Positions 10,137 through 21,978 of a DNA stretch of 64,000 bases are shown here, in pieces. A program made the translations under genes and the position numbers. Positions within the stretch are counted from its first letter, which is position 1, and every line of letters starts with the position of its first letter. Source of the DNA: Hymenopus coronatus (taxonomy: Eukaryota > Arthropoda > Insecta > Mantodea > Hymenopodidae); NCBI GenBank assembly GCA_030762935.1, contig CM060898.1, forward strand, positions 101,253,281 through 101,317,280. Reading direction: 5' to 3'. The notes beneath the pieces were generated by a model. The model did no database searches, was not told where the DNA came from, and worked only from the letters and a program-made list of their open reading frames with translations.

Positions 10137-11440
10137 TCTGATTGTTCCATTCACATGACTTTCTCTACATATCTGAAATCAATTTTTGTTAAAAAGGTAA
10201 TGCTTCTATTTACTTCATGCTAATCGAGAAAAAAATAGCAGATATAGCCTTATTACTTGCTTCCTTGTACGTAGAAGCGAAATAAGGGAGTACCATAGGT
10301 TAAAATGATAGTCAAAAAGCTGGTTGCCATGTGATTGAAGTTCCTTTGTTTGTATGGACACGAGTTGACAAATTTCTGTATGAGAAAAGTATGTTTTTCA
10401 AAGCTGAAACCAAAAACAAGGAATATTTAAAAAACGATCAGCTCCACGAAAAAAATGTAAATAACATAAATTGTGTGTTTTAATGTGCTCTTCATTTTTG
10501 TGGGGTAAGTTTCTGTCTATCACTTACTGTTTACCGGTTATGCAAAATGCAATAAAAATCATCCAGAATAAAGAAAACTTCAAAGGCTATTCCAAGAAAA
10601 CTCAAGATATACATTTTATTTGTCATGTAAATATCTTATATAAGATATAAAATCGTTAGAGGCATTTTTAAGAAAAACAACGCCTTTGAAAACTTTTCCA
10701 TGTAAAGGGTAGTTAGGGGAGGGGTGATTTTCTTGGAAAATCTTCGTGTTTGCTATTTAACGGTCTTTTCTTTTTTGAGCTATGCTTCTCACAAGCACGC
10801 ACGCACACACACGCACACACACACACACAGAAACATGCTTCTAAAATGCCTTTTATGAATTCAGAGAGTCTCAAAAACATGTATTTACTATGAAAATGTT
10901 TTAACATCTGATATTTTAATAAAATTGTTAGTCAGTTTTAAAAAATCAAAATTTTCTATGTAAAGGGTAGTTGGGGGTGGGATGATTTTCTTGAAAATCT
11001 TTGTGTTGTGGCTTTTTATAGTATGCTGTCCACGCACACACACACACACACGCACACACACACACGCACACACACACACAGAAACATGCTTCTAAAATGC
11101 CTTTTATGAATTCAGAGAGTCTCAAAAACATGTATTTACTATGAAAATGTTTTAACATCTGATATTTTAATAAAATTGTTAGTCAGTTTTAAAAAATCAA
11201 AATTTTCTATGTAAAGGGTAGTTGGGGGGGTGGGATGATTTTCTTGAAAATCTTTGTGTTGTGGCTTTTTATAGTATGCTGTCCACGCACACACACACAC
11301 CCACACACACCCACACACCCACACACACCCACACACACACTCACTGGCATTTTTCTAGAAGTGCTACTTTTTTTAATTCAGGGAGCCTCAAAATTTCGGT
11401 ATTTGATGTTTGGTTGGAATACAATGTCTTTGAATAAAAA
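10137..11440 (+). mobile_element. Rep860 copy expanded by a 251-bp internal duplication
   Basis: It begins TCTGATTGTTCCATTCACAT. The 3' half, including the microsatellite and the GGGTAGTTGGGG box, is present repeatedly. The block starting GCCTTTTATGAATTCAGAGA occurs at 10,848 and again at 11,099. The end is decayed (GGTTGGAATACAATG) without a hairpin. Confidence 0.75.
10800..11300. repeat. Tandem duplication, period 251 bp
   Basis: Two nearly identical units (about 10,800-11,050 and 11,051-11,301) with edges in CA-rich tracts. Identical start points of GCCTTTTATG at 10,848 and 11,099 fix the period. A third, diverged CA/CCCACA tract follows at 11,285-11,342. Confidence 0.9.
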
Positions 11441-11900
11441 GTATAAAGAATGATCAGCTATTTCTAAGACTTGATGTTGTTTATACTTAATTAAATGTGC
11501 CAGGATATGAATGGAATTTTTCTTTTTATATGAGTGACATTTTCTCTCAGGTTGCTGTATATGCAGTCAGAAGTAAACTTTACACGTCACAAAGTATTTC
11601 CTAACGTATCGATAATAAGGTACATCAAGTGGAAAAGCAGCGATTATTGACAGGTGCAGGCGGCTAGCTTTATTTTTGCACTTTTTTCCTTCTTATTTCT
11701 TAGCTGTCGGTGCTGCTGAAGTGCCCATGTTTACCTTTTCTGTCGTCTCTGATTGAAAATCTCGTTTCTCAGCCATTCCACATTTCGCCATTACAATGTT
11801 CGGCTTTTGAACGCCATGCCGAGATTACTCCTGATCAGGGGTATACAGACTAGAGCTGTCCATCTAATGAGTTTTGGTCACTAACTTGCACCATTCTTAC
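11441..11900. other. Unassigned sequence
   Basis: AT-rich with no recognisable repeat or coding region. Confidence 0.45.
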
Positions 11901-11904
11901 CTTC

Positions 11905-11998
11905 GAACACAGCCGCTCTCGCTTAAGTGCCTTAACTTTGGTGTTTCGTGGCGCAGGGGATCGTAGGCTCGAGTCCCTTTGGGCATAGGTGTTTGTGT
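11905..11998 (+). repeat. SINE-F tRNA-like fragment
   Basis: CGCTTAAGTGCC, TTTGGTGTTTCGTGG, CAGGGGATCGTAGGCTCGAG and TTTGGGCAT correspond in order to the better preserved copy at 32,735-32,830. The B-box region is GGCTCGAGTCCC. Confidence 0.55.
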
Positions 11999-12083
11999 TT
12001 GTAAATATAAGTGTAAGTAAAAAACAAAACGGTCAACAAAAGAACTGTAGGAAACTGGAAGGAGAAAAAAAAAAGGGAAAAAA

Positions 12084-12822
12084 TCTGATTAGTTTCATTC
12101 ACATTACTTTCTCTACATCGCAGAAACCAATTATTGTTAAAAAGCATATTCTTCTATTTACTTTAAAATAATCGAGATAAACATTAGCAGAAATTATCTT
12201 AATTATTTTCTACTTTTAAAAGCTTGTAGCCATGTGGTTTGTATGCATGACCAAGAGTTTACAACTTTCCGTATGAGAAAAGTTTAGTATTTCAAATCTG
12301 AAACAAATAAAAAGAAATATCTCAGAAATTGTCAATTCCATGAAAAGAAAACCGTATATGACATCAATTGTGTGTTTTAACGTGATCTACATTTTTTGTG
12401 TAATAAGTTTTTGTCTACCTCTCGGTTTACCAACTACGCAAAATTCAGCAAAATTTATTCAGAATAAAGAGGTCTGTAGAGGTTATTCCCAGAAAATATA
12501 TATTTTATTTGCCACATAGGTATTTATCTTTTATATACGGCATTTTAATCAAAATGTCAAGGGTAGTTTGATATGTGGCGGGGGGGGGGGGGGTTCTCAA
12601 AATCTTCATGTTGCATCCTTGCAAGTTACTAAACTTAAATACCAAATTTGGTATTTTACCGACTTTTCGTTTTTGAGTTATCGTGTTCGCAGACACACAC
12701 ACACACAACCTTTTCCCAGAAATGCTTTTTTTGGATACAGGAGACCCTAAAACGCGTATTTCCGATGAAATATCGGTATCGAATTTTTGGGTGGAGTGCA
12801 ATACCTTCTCTATCTCGATTAC
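12084..12822 (+). mobile_element. Rep860 copy, 3' hairpin lost
   Basis: It begins TCTGATTAGTTTCATTCACA and contains a G14 run (12,580-12,593) in place of the usual GGGTGGGGG box. It stops at TACCTTCTCTAT just before the hairpin core, where a reversed 5' fragment takes over. Confidence 0.75.
12580..12593. repeat. G14 homopolymer
   Basis: Expansion of the GGGTGGGGG box of Rep860. Confidence 0.9.
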
Positions 12823-12829
12823 CATAAAG

Positions 12830-12900
12830 TAGATTGAAGAATATGCTTTTTAACAATTAATTTGTTACGGGATGTAGAGAAAGTCACATGAATAGAACAC
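12830..12900 (-). repeat. Rep860 5'-end fragment
   Basis: Antisense copy of the first ~70 bp (CTTTTTAACAATTAATTTGT, then GTAGAGAAAGTCACATGAAT). It abuts the truncated end of the forward copy. Confidence 0.65.
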
Positions 12901-12904
12901 TCCT

Positions 12905-13187
12905 CCTTCTACTCGGTGAAATTTTGGTATGGAAAATTTAGTTGCAATAGAGTACTTCTCGTACTTAAGAAAGTGATAATCTTTCGTAGGAAGGGCTTGT
13001 AGAAGTTGCATAAAAATAAATATAAAAGAAAGCCATATGAATGTAATAATTCATTGTTTTCTTTTGTCTCTTCCACTAGAGGAAGTATATTGTATTTTAC
13101 CCAATATTTACAAATGTGAACGAAATCCTCGTTTCAGATTTGCATTTAACTGCTATCTTGTATAATAAAATCTTCATGAATAAAAAA
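12905..13187. repeat. Degenerate Rep860 3' fragments
   Basis: GGTGAAATTTTGGTATG at 12,916 and GTATATTGTATTTTACCCA at 13,085 recall the terminal boxes in the two orientations. Both are weak. Confidence 0.35.
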
Positions 13188-13190
13188 AAA

Positions 13191-14055
13191 TCTGATGTGT
13201 TCCATTCACATGACTTTCTCTACACCTCTGAAACAAATTATTATTAAAAAGCCTCTATTTACTTAATTTTAACCGAGAAAAAAATAGCAGAAATAGCCTT
13301 ATTACTTGCTTCCTTGTAAGTAGAAGGGAGATAAGGAAGTACTATAGGCTAAACTGATTTGCTATGTGGCTGAAGTTCCTTTGTTGGTATGGACAGGAGT
13401 TGGCAGATTCCTGTATGAGAAAAGTATAAGTTTTTCAAAGCTGAAACCAAAAACAAGGAATAAGTCAAAAAGGATCAACTCCACGAATAAAATGTATATG
13501 ACATAAATTGTGTATTTTAATGTGTTCTATATCTCTTATGTGTTAAGTTTTTGTCCATCTCTTACGGTTTAACAGTTATGCAAAATTCCGTAAAATTCAT
13601 CCAGAATAAAGTAGTCTTCAGAGGCTATTACCAGAAAATTCAAGATATACATTATATTTTTCAGGTAAATATCTTTAATATACGATATTTTAATCAAAAT
13701 CGTTAGGGCCATTTTTTAGATAATCAAATTTTTCGAAAAAAGTTCCATGTAAAGCGTAGCTGGGGGTGGGGGTATTTTGCTGAAAATCTTCGTGTCGCAT
13801 CCTGGGAAGATACCAAACCTAAATACCAAGTTTGGTTTTTAACGGACTTTTCGTTTTTGAGCTATGCTGCCCACAGACACACACTCACACACACAGACAA
13901 ACAGATAGACAGGCGGAAATTTTTCTGAAAATTCTTCTTTTGGATCCAGGGCGTCTCAAAAAGTGTATTTCCGGTGAAATCTCGATATTGAATTTTTGGG
14001 TGCATTACAATACCTTCTCTATACACTAGGTACGTAGTAAGTATAGAGAAAGTAA
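13191..14055 (+). mobile_element. Rep860 copy, complete reference-quality example
   Basis: About 865 bp from TCTGATGTGTTCCATTCACA to AGAGAAAGTAA with all landmarks. It has a CA/GA microsatellite at 13,875-13,915 and a terminal hairpin ACACTAGGTACGTAGTAAG. It is useful as a consensus seed. The left flank is a run of A. Confidence 0.85.
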
Positions 14056-14880
14056 TAGATGAAAAGGATTAATAAAGAGGTTCTGCAAACAGCTGAAGGA
14101 GCGTGCGCGAGCGTTGTCTGCGGTAGCACATAGCTTCAGCTCATGAAGGCCTGAAAGAATGGACGTGTGCGCGTTGCAAGTGGCTTCTTGGGATGAATAG
14201 TCGGCAGGCGAGCCTAAGCCTGATTGACGCGGCCCCTACAAGAGTGAAACACAGAGGGAAGTGCCAAAGGATGGGAACTAGATAAAGAAGACTCAGGTAA
14301 ACGGAATAGACAGCTTCATTTGTTGGCCAGTGTATTAAATCTTCTCAGGAGGGACGACACTGCGTTGGGGATGGCCATTTGTAATGTTATTTTTTTCTAC
14401 CCCCTAATGCTTCCTATACCTGCGAACAACTTACTCTTTTGTTGGCTATGCAAAGGCGATAACAGTCCCCAAATATATTTTGGGTGTTGTTTAAAAACTT
14501 TGAAGATACCGGCCTTTTCATACCCCTTTAAGGATAATAAACTGCGCTGATGATCTTCCTGTGACACATGATAACATCATGCGGAATTTTGTCCTCCACT
14601 GACGAGGACAAATGCTAATCTTAAAGAGATTTTAGTGCCTAAGTGCAAGACCTCTGCCATAAACATTTAGTGCTGTAAGACGGCACGCCCTATCTCACCT
14701 ATGTTAAACCGTACAACTAAGCCCATTTTCTCTGAAACTATTACATGCATATACCTACATGAACCTTTGACAGTATGTTATATGTGCCTTGCAGAGAGCA
14801 CTGATCTACAATGAAGTTTGTACTAGCAGTCTGAAGCAATTTATATCTTTTTTTTTTTCGTATCACTTTTTTCATGATTT
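14056..14880. other. Unassigned sequence
   Basis: Includes a GC-richer part (14,080-14,300). The 76-codon open frame at 14,320-14,550 has no recognisable domain, and nothing else is identifiable. Confidence 0.45.
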
Positions 14881-15732
14881 TTATTTTTTCTATACGTACC
14901 ATATACATAGTGTATAGAAAAGGTATTATAATGCACCCAAAATTCGATACCGATATGTCTTGAGACACATCGAATCCAAAAAAAAGCATTTTTAGAAAAA
15001 TGTCCGTGTGTATATCTGTCTGTCTGTGTCTGTGTGTGTCTTTGGGCAGCATAGCTCAAAAACGAAAAGACCCTTAAAAACCAAACTTGGTATTTAAGTT
15101 TAGTATCTTCTAAGGATGCGATTTTCAAGAAAATCCCCCACCCCAGACTACTCTTTACATGGAAAAAATTTCGAAAGTTTTAATTTTCTTAAAAATGGCT
15201 CTAACGATTTTGATTAAAATACCTTATATTTAAGATATTTATTTGCCAAACAAATGTATTTCTTGAATTTTCTGGGAAAATAGCCTCTAAAGACCTCTTT
15301 ATTCTGGATGATTTTTATTGAATTTTGTGTAACTGATAAACTGTAAGAGATATACAAAAACTCACTACACAAAAATGTAGAACCAGGATAAAACACACCG
15401 TTTGTAGTTTGAAATTTTTTCGTGGAGCTGATCGTTTTTGAGATATTCCTGTTTTTTGGTTTCTGCTTTGAAAAACTTATACTTTTCTCATACAGGAATT
15501 TGTCAACTCCTGTCCATACAACCAAAGGAACTCCAGTAGCATAGCAACCAGCTTTGACTATCACATTAACCTATGATACTCCCTTATTTCCCTTCTACTT
15601 TCAAGGAAGCAAGTAATAAGACTATTTCTGCTAATTTTTCTCGATTAGCATGAAGTAAATAGAAGCATAAGGTTTTTAACAATAATTTGTTGCAGAGATG
15701 TAGAGAAAATCATGTGAATGGAACACATCAGA
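14881..15732 (-). mobile_element. Rep860 copy, complete, first of a reverse tandem pair
   Basis: The hairpin end begins TTCTATACGTACCATATACA. All internal boxes are present and the 5' terminus is ACACATCAGA at 15,732. The next copy's TTACTTTCTC begins five bases later. Confidence 0.85.
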
Positions 15733-15736
15733 TGTT

Positions 15737-16599
15737 TTACTTTCTCTACACGTACTATGTACATAGTTATAGAGAAGGTATTGCACTCCACCAAAAAATT
15801 CGATACCGAGATTTCACCGGAAATATATTATTTAGGGTCCCCTTTATCCAGAAAAATATTTTCAGAAAAAGCTCCGTGTGTGTCCGGGTGTCTGTGCATA
15901 CGATAACTCAAAAACGAAAAGTCGGTATAAAATACCAAACTTGGTATTTAAGTTTAGTATCTTCCAGGGATGCGACATGAAGATTTTAAGAAAAATTCCC
16001 CCACCCCAAACTCCCTTTACATGGAACTTTTTTTGGAAAATGTTGAGTTTCCAAAAATGACTAACGATTTTGATTAAAATATCATATATTAAAGATATTT
16101 ACCTGACAAATAAAAAGTATGTTTTGAATTATTTGGGAATAGCCTCTGAAGACTGCTTTATTCTGAGTGAATTTTATGGAATTTTGCGTAACTGCTAAAC
16201 CGTAAGAGACAGAAAAAAAACTTACCACACAAAAAATGTAGATCCGTTAAAACACACAATTTATGTTATATACCTTTTTTACGTGGAGTCGATTTTTTTT
16301 TTTTTAGATATTCCTTGCTTTTGGTTTCAGCTTTAAAAACTTATATGTTTCTCATACAGGATTTTCTCCACTCCTGTCCATACAAATAAAGGAACTTCAG
16401 TGACATAGCAACCAACTTTTGACAATGACTTGAACCTTTGCTACTCACTTTATTTGGCTTCTACTTACAAGGAAGCAGGTTTGAAGACTATTTCTGCTAA
16501 TTTTTACTCGATTAGCATGAAATAAAAAGACGTACAAGCTTTTTAACAATAATTTGTTGCAGAGAAGTAGAGAAAGTCATGTGAATAGAACACAAAAGA
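15737..16599 (-). mobile_element. Rep860 copy, complete, second of the tandem pair
   Basis: It runs from TTACTTTCTCTACACGTACT with hairpin core CTATGTACATAG to the 5' terminus ACACAAAAGA. Both units of the pair share orientation, giving a head-to-tail dimer. Confidence 0.85.
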
Positions 16600-17375
16600 T
16601 TTTTAACATAAAAATAATCATAACGTGGAGCTCAATAAATAAATCACTGTTTGTAGATCCACAGATTTCCTTTAGTTGGTTTTTTAATCTGTGAAAGTTT
16701 AATGCATATATCTTGAATACTTCCTGAGAAAATGGGGCAAATGTTAAAAAAAATGTAATTCTGAGAAAAACAACTTTAAAGTTGTTTGTAACTTTCTCTT
16801 AGAAGCACTTGGAGGAGTTACATATGGTTGAGTGCCACGTGGTTGAGTATCAAAATTTTCATTGCCTACTCCAGGCAAGGACACTTATTTTGTAGAATCT
16901 ATTGCCCTTGTTCTTACGCTTCTTAAAAATACCTATTTATTCACAACTACACTTTCAGTTTGATAAACGCACAAGCAGACATTTCTTTACAAGCAAAACT
17001 CATGCCATAGAATAACAAACTCAAGGGAATCGATACTTCCAAGGATAATAGAATAATGAAGACGGCAGTTAAGCCAATACAAGCAGCAAAAATCAGTCTA
17101 AAACAAGCCATTTCGCAGTTTCCTAGGTGAAATAGTTCTAGGCTTATTAAACAATCTTGTAAACGAATGCTAAGGGACCTAATAAATGAGAGCTGTCGCT
17201 TTATTTTTAAAATGCATTTAAATGCCTTTATATTTACAGTTAATCACCCTATGATATTCTAAAATGTGCAGAAAAGTATTGTCTATTTAATTATGAAAAA
17301 AAAAATACACGATATTTTTTCACTTTTTGGCTTACCGTCTCACCTTAAGTTATTATTGTGTGTTACGATTGTATT
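16600..17375. other. Unassigned AT-rich sequence
   Basis: No repeat family or coding potential recognised. Confidence 0.45.
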
Positions 17376-17830
17376 TAGTTATTTTCTCTACTTCTCTGAG
17401 ATATGAACAGAACTCAAGAACGAAAGGTATGTTAAATGTTCAATTTTAAAGTTCAACATCTTTCATGGATTATACACAAAGATTTTGAAGAAAATTCCCC
17501 CAAATTATACTTTACATGAAAAATGTTTCCAAAATGTTGATATTATCAAAATCGCTTCAAAGATTTTGCTTAAAATGTCATATATTAAAGACATCTTCGA
17601 GACAAATAAAATGTATGTAACACAATTTGTGTCCACCAATATCTTTTTTGTGGAAATTCCATTTCCGATATATTCCTTGTTATTAGTTTACATTTTAAGC
17701 TTCTTATACTTTCCTCAAATAGGACGCCGTTATACTTTTTTGTTGTGCCTAACGAAGAGGACAAGGTACTCTGAAATGGTAAAAATATTTTGTTTTTGTT
17801 TTAGACACTCGTAAAACTTTCAGAAAATGT
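17376..17830 (-). repeat. Degenerate Rep860 fragment
   Basis: It keeps AACTCAAGAACGAAAGG, GATTTTGAAGAAAATTCCCC and ACATGAAAAATGTTTCC in family order, but both ends are missing and divergence is high. Confidence 0.5.
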
Positions 17831-18694
17831 ATACTTTTGGGGAATTAATAGGATTTTAATCAATTTAAATATAATATAATGCTAGTCTGCAATTCTTTAA
17901 AACTGTTTTGCAATGGCCCTTTTTAGAACATTTGTATCTTTAAATTCAGTATCCTCAAAACAGCATTTTTGGATACCTTATCTCAGAAACTATGAGATCT
18001 GGAAAGCTGAAATTTTCAGCACATATATACAACACACTATTGAACTTTTTGAACCACAATCATGATGTAGTATATATTGATCATATTAAGAATGTAACAA
18101 CATTGCAAATTTTCCATATTTTTACGTTTTGAATTTGCAAATATAGTTATTTTTTAATTTCTACTGAAATTGTATCTTGGCTAAATAATTGAGGTTGAGA
18201 AAATAGCTGGTTATATTAAGAACAAGCATGCAAAAGTGTGGTTATGTATTGCAATTAGTATAAGAGAAGAAGGTAGATGCATTCATATGTTTTAAGAGTA
18301 GTTTTATTATTTTTCTGCTGAGTGAAATACTTTTTATAAAATCAACCACATATGTTATTAATGCAAATAAAAACTTTAGGCAATTGCAATGATTTATAAA
18401 ATAATTCATACAAATTTCTGAGAAAACAATTGAATACTTTAAGAGCAGTGGTAATTCTATTCATTTAAGGTGTAATTTCCGTATGTTCAGACTGCCTTGT
18501 CCCCCTTAAGCAAATAGAACCGCATATCCAAGCCATCACATAGCAGCTAAAAACTTTGAATACTGTTTTAGCTTTTGTACTCGCTTATTATCCTTATATT
18601 TACAAGGAAATATGTAAAGTTAACTTTTTATTTGTGATCACTCTTTAACTGCTGTGGTTCTCAGCGTCCCATTCTATATTAGAATAGCTTAGTT
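17831..18694. other. Unassigned AT-rich sequence
   Basis: Long AT-rich tract. No feature recognised. Confidence 0.45.
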
Positions 18695-18900
18695 TTGTTC
18701 AGAGACCTATATCAGGCTTGAGGTTCTTTGACGTGCCGTATATCTACGACTCGGGACCACCGGCTTTACTTCCCTTCCGAACGAAGCCATGCAAAGGACT
18801 CTACGTCCGGAAAAAAATATATTGCTCTTCCTTGTGTTTGAACCTGCGGCGTCGAGAACCAACATCTTACCCCAAGGCCATGTGGATCAGGAAATATGCA
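18695..18900 (-). mobile_element. SINE-D copy (tRNA-derived)
   Basis: Read on the minus strand it has a tRNA-like region with B box GGTTCAAACACAAG, a body with GGGAAGTAAAGCCGGTGGTC and an end with CACGTCAAAGAACCTCAAGC. The body boxes recur at 34,270-34,340 in forward orientation. The 79-codon open frame here is a by-product. Confidence 0.65.
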
Positions 18901-19159
18901 ATAAAACCATTTATGTCTCGATTAACATTAACAGGAGAGAAGAATAAGCTATTGTAAGTAAGTTTCTTGCAGAATAAGAGTTTACATTCTACGGAATTTG
19001 AATTGTTTGATAATAGAATAGTTTATTGTATTGGGTACTGAATACACGAACACTATTTATCTAATATGCTTTGGATACAAGCCTGCATAGAAGTCTGCAA
19101 ACTATTTTAATCAGAAATGTAGAAAGTTTGCTAATAATAGGAAGGAATAGGATAGGAAG
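18901..19159. other. Unassigned sequence
   Basis: Nothing recognised. Confidence 0.4.
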
Positions 19160-19295
19160 AATCAAGGCCAGAAAATCCAACTCCAAACCCGGGGTTTGAT
19201 TCATATATCTCCCGGTCCCTAGCCGATTACTCTAACCACTGAGCTACCATGGCAGCATGCCGGAGTGGCATTAAATTTATCAACTGAATAGCACA
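19160..19295 (-). repeat. SINE-E tRNA-like module
   Basis: On the minus strand: GCATGCTGCCATGGTAGCTC, AGTGGTTAGAGTAATCGGC, ACCGGGAGAT, then a decayed T-arm (GAATCAAACCCCGGG). It is preceded by the family's GTTGATAAATTTAATGCCA. The module also occurs at 29.8, 30.26, 48.4, 53.9 and 54.1 kb. Confidence 0.7.
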
Positions 19296-19313
19296 CTCGG
19301 GAGAAATATATTT

Positions 19314-19916
19314 TTACTTTCTCTAGCACGTATGTCCAATATACATGGTAAATAGAGAAGGTATTGTATTCCACCCAAAATTTCGATACCGAGATTTGAC
19401 TGGAAATAAATGTTTTGAGACACCCTAAATCCAAAAGCTATATTTTTAGAAAAAGGTCCATGTTTGTGTTTGTGGGCAGCATAACTCAAAAACGAGAAGT
19501 TTATTAAATACCAAACTTGGTATTAAATTCAAGTATACCCCCAAAGGAAGCAAAACAAACATTTTTCAAGAAAATCCCCCACTTTTAGCTACTCTTTACA
19601 AGGAAAATTTTTCAAAAGTTTTGTTTTCTCAAAAAATGGCTGTAACGATTTTGATTAAAACGCCATATGTTTAAGTTATTTTCATGACAAACGAAATGTA
19701 TATTTTAAATTTTCTGGGAACAGCCACTGAAGACTTCTTCATTCTGAGTGTCTTTTGTAAAACTTGTAAACCGTAAGACAAAAACTTGCTACTTACACAA
19801 AGAATGTAAATCTCATTAAAACATACATTTTATGTATACTTCCACTCTTTTGAGTTAACCGTTACCGAGATACGATTTATTTCTTGTTATTGGTTTCAGG
19901 TTTAAGCCACTTATAT
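19314..19916 (-). mobile_element. Rep860 copy, 5'-truncated
   Basis: It has the hairpin end and the middle boxes as far as GTTTCAGGTTTAAGCCACTT, where it is abruptly followed by the hairpin end of the next copy in the same orientation. Confidence 0.75.
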
Positions 19917-19918
19917 TT

Positions 19919-20703
19919 TTACTTTCTCTACACGTACATAGTGTATAGAGAAGGTATTGTAATGCACCAAAAAATTCGATACCGAGATTTCACCGGAAAT
20001 ACATGTTTTGGCTCCCCCTAAATCCAAAAAAAAAGCATTTTTGGAAAAAGTCCATGTGTGTGTGTCTGTGGACAGCATAGCTCAAAAACGAAAAGACCGT
20101 TAAAACTTGGTATTTAAGTTTGGTATCTTCCAAGGATGCGACACGAAGATTTTCAAGAAAATACCTCCACCCCAACTACCCTTTACATGGAACTTTTTTT
20201 CGAAAATGTTCATTTTCTCAAAAATGGCTCTAACAATGTTTATTAAAATGTCGTATATTAAAGATATTTACCTGACAAATAATATGTATATCTTTAATTT
20301 TCTGGTAATAGCCTCTGAAGCTTATTTTTTGGAAGAATTTTGCATAACTGCAAAACCCTAAGAATGGACAAAAACTTACCACACAAAAATGTAGAGCACA
20401 TTAAAAAACACACAATTTATGTTATATAAACTTTTTTCGAGGAGTTGATCGTTTTTTAGATATTCCTTGTTTTTGGTTTCAGCTTTGAAAAACTTATACT
20501 TGTCTCATACAGGAATTTATCAACTCGTTTCCATACAAACAAAGGAACTTTAGTCACCTAGTAACCAGCTTTTGACTTCACTTTAACCTATGATACTCCC
20601 ATATTGCGCTTCTACTTACAAGGAAGCAAGTAATAAGACTATTTCTGCTTATTTTTTCTCGATTAGCATGAAGTAAACAGAAGAATAAGCTTCTTAACAA
20701 TAA
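19919..20703 (-). mobile_element. Rep860 copy lacking its last ~50 bp
   Basis: It begins TTACTTTCTCTACACGTACA with a shortened hairpin. All other landmarks follow up to TTAACAATAAT; the terminal CATCAGA segment is absent. Confidence 0.8.
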
Positions 20704-21069
20704 TATTTCTCCTCTGTCTTCCCCCTCTATGTTCATTGTTTTCTAAGAAAGTGATGATGAGGCGTTTTTAAAATTTCTGCCCAACTAATTTGTACTTTTC
20801 TCACCTCTGTGTCATTCTCTTGCTTCAGAATTGCTACTTACAAATAAAATAATAGTTTTCGTTAATGTGGTCCAGGGAAGAAAAACAATCTGTTCCAAGA
20901 AACCTTACGCCCGTATGACCTCCCGACAAAACCAAAATCACTATAATCTGTAAACAATGTGCTAATGACCTCGTGATGCACGTACTAACAACCAATAGAA
21001 CATGTGTTTTGTTTTACGTTAGTTTAGCTTCACCAGGTACTAAAAACAATGAGCTATATTCATGTGACC
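20704..21069. other. Unassigned sequence
   Basis: No recognisable features. Confidence 0.4.
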
Positions 21070-21715
21070 TTCTCCCCTATTCTTCAAAGGCTAATTCTAT
21101 CTGATTCTTGTTAATCCAGTAAAATATTTTTGCAGAAATGTTTTTATTACAATTTCCTTCACCGTGTGATGACCTTCAATTTCGGATCTCTCTGCTTTCT
21201 CATAAGCAAGAAAAACGAATGAAGACGTCCCATTAAAGAAAGCATAAAAATTTTAAAATTGAAAACAATAACAATGAATATCTCGAAAATAGTTAAATAA
21301 GAAAGAAAGGAAATAAGAAGGATAATGAGGTATACATTTTTTGCATCTTTCACCAGTTAAAAGGGCAGTTAAATAGGTCATTCGTAAAATATTCAAGATA
21401 TACATTCTGTATGTAGTGAAAATATTTCGATTAACACCGTTAGTCATTTTTAAGAAAATCTACATTAAAAAAAAATCCATTTAAAAAGTAGTTAGCGGTG
21501 GGGTTATTTCTTTGAAAACTTTTGTCGCATCCTCAGAAATGCTAAACTTAAATATAAATGTCACTTAACGGAATTTACGTTTTTGAGTTATTACCGAATA
21601 CACGTGTACACACGGGCATTCTTCTAAAAGTGTTTTTAGTTAATTTAGAGATCTGAAAAAGTATATTTTCAATGACATCAGAATACTGAATCTTCGGGTG
21701 CAGTGCAAGGGGTTA
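21070..21715 (+). repeat. Old, highly diverged Rep860 copy
   Basis: It has the order CATGTGACCTTCTC, AATCCAGTAAAATAT, AACAATGAATATCTCGAAAA, AAAGTAGTTAGCGGTGGGG, ACGTTTTTGAGTTATTACCG and GAATCTTCGGGTGCAGTGC. It is recognisable but far from the consensus, suggesting an older subfamily. Confidence 0.55.
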
Positions 21716-21978
21716 GGATTGGCTTAATGAGAACAGGGGCTGTACTTTTCAAAAAGATGAAAGGGAATAAACTACAATATGTATTTTGTGCGGGGAGCAG
21801 AACAATTTTGTTCACAATTTAACATAATGTAAAGAGGTAACAAATTGGAAGAAATAGATTTGGACACACAAATGAGATAGTATACCAGAAGAGATGGTAG
21901 CAATAAAATGGCAAGGGAATGAAATAGAACAATATTTGGGAACAGCAGAGAAAACATAGAGAGTGGGATGAAATAGGC

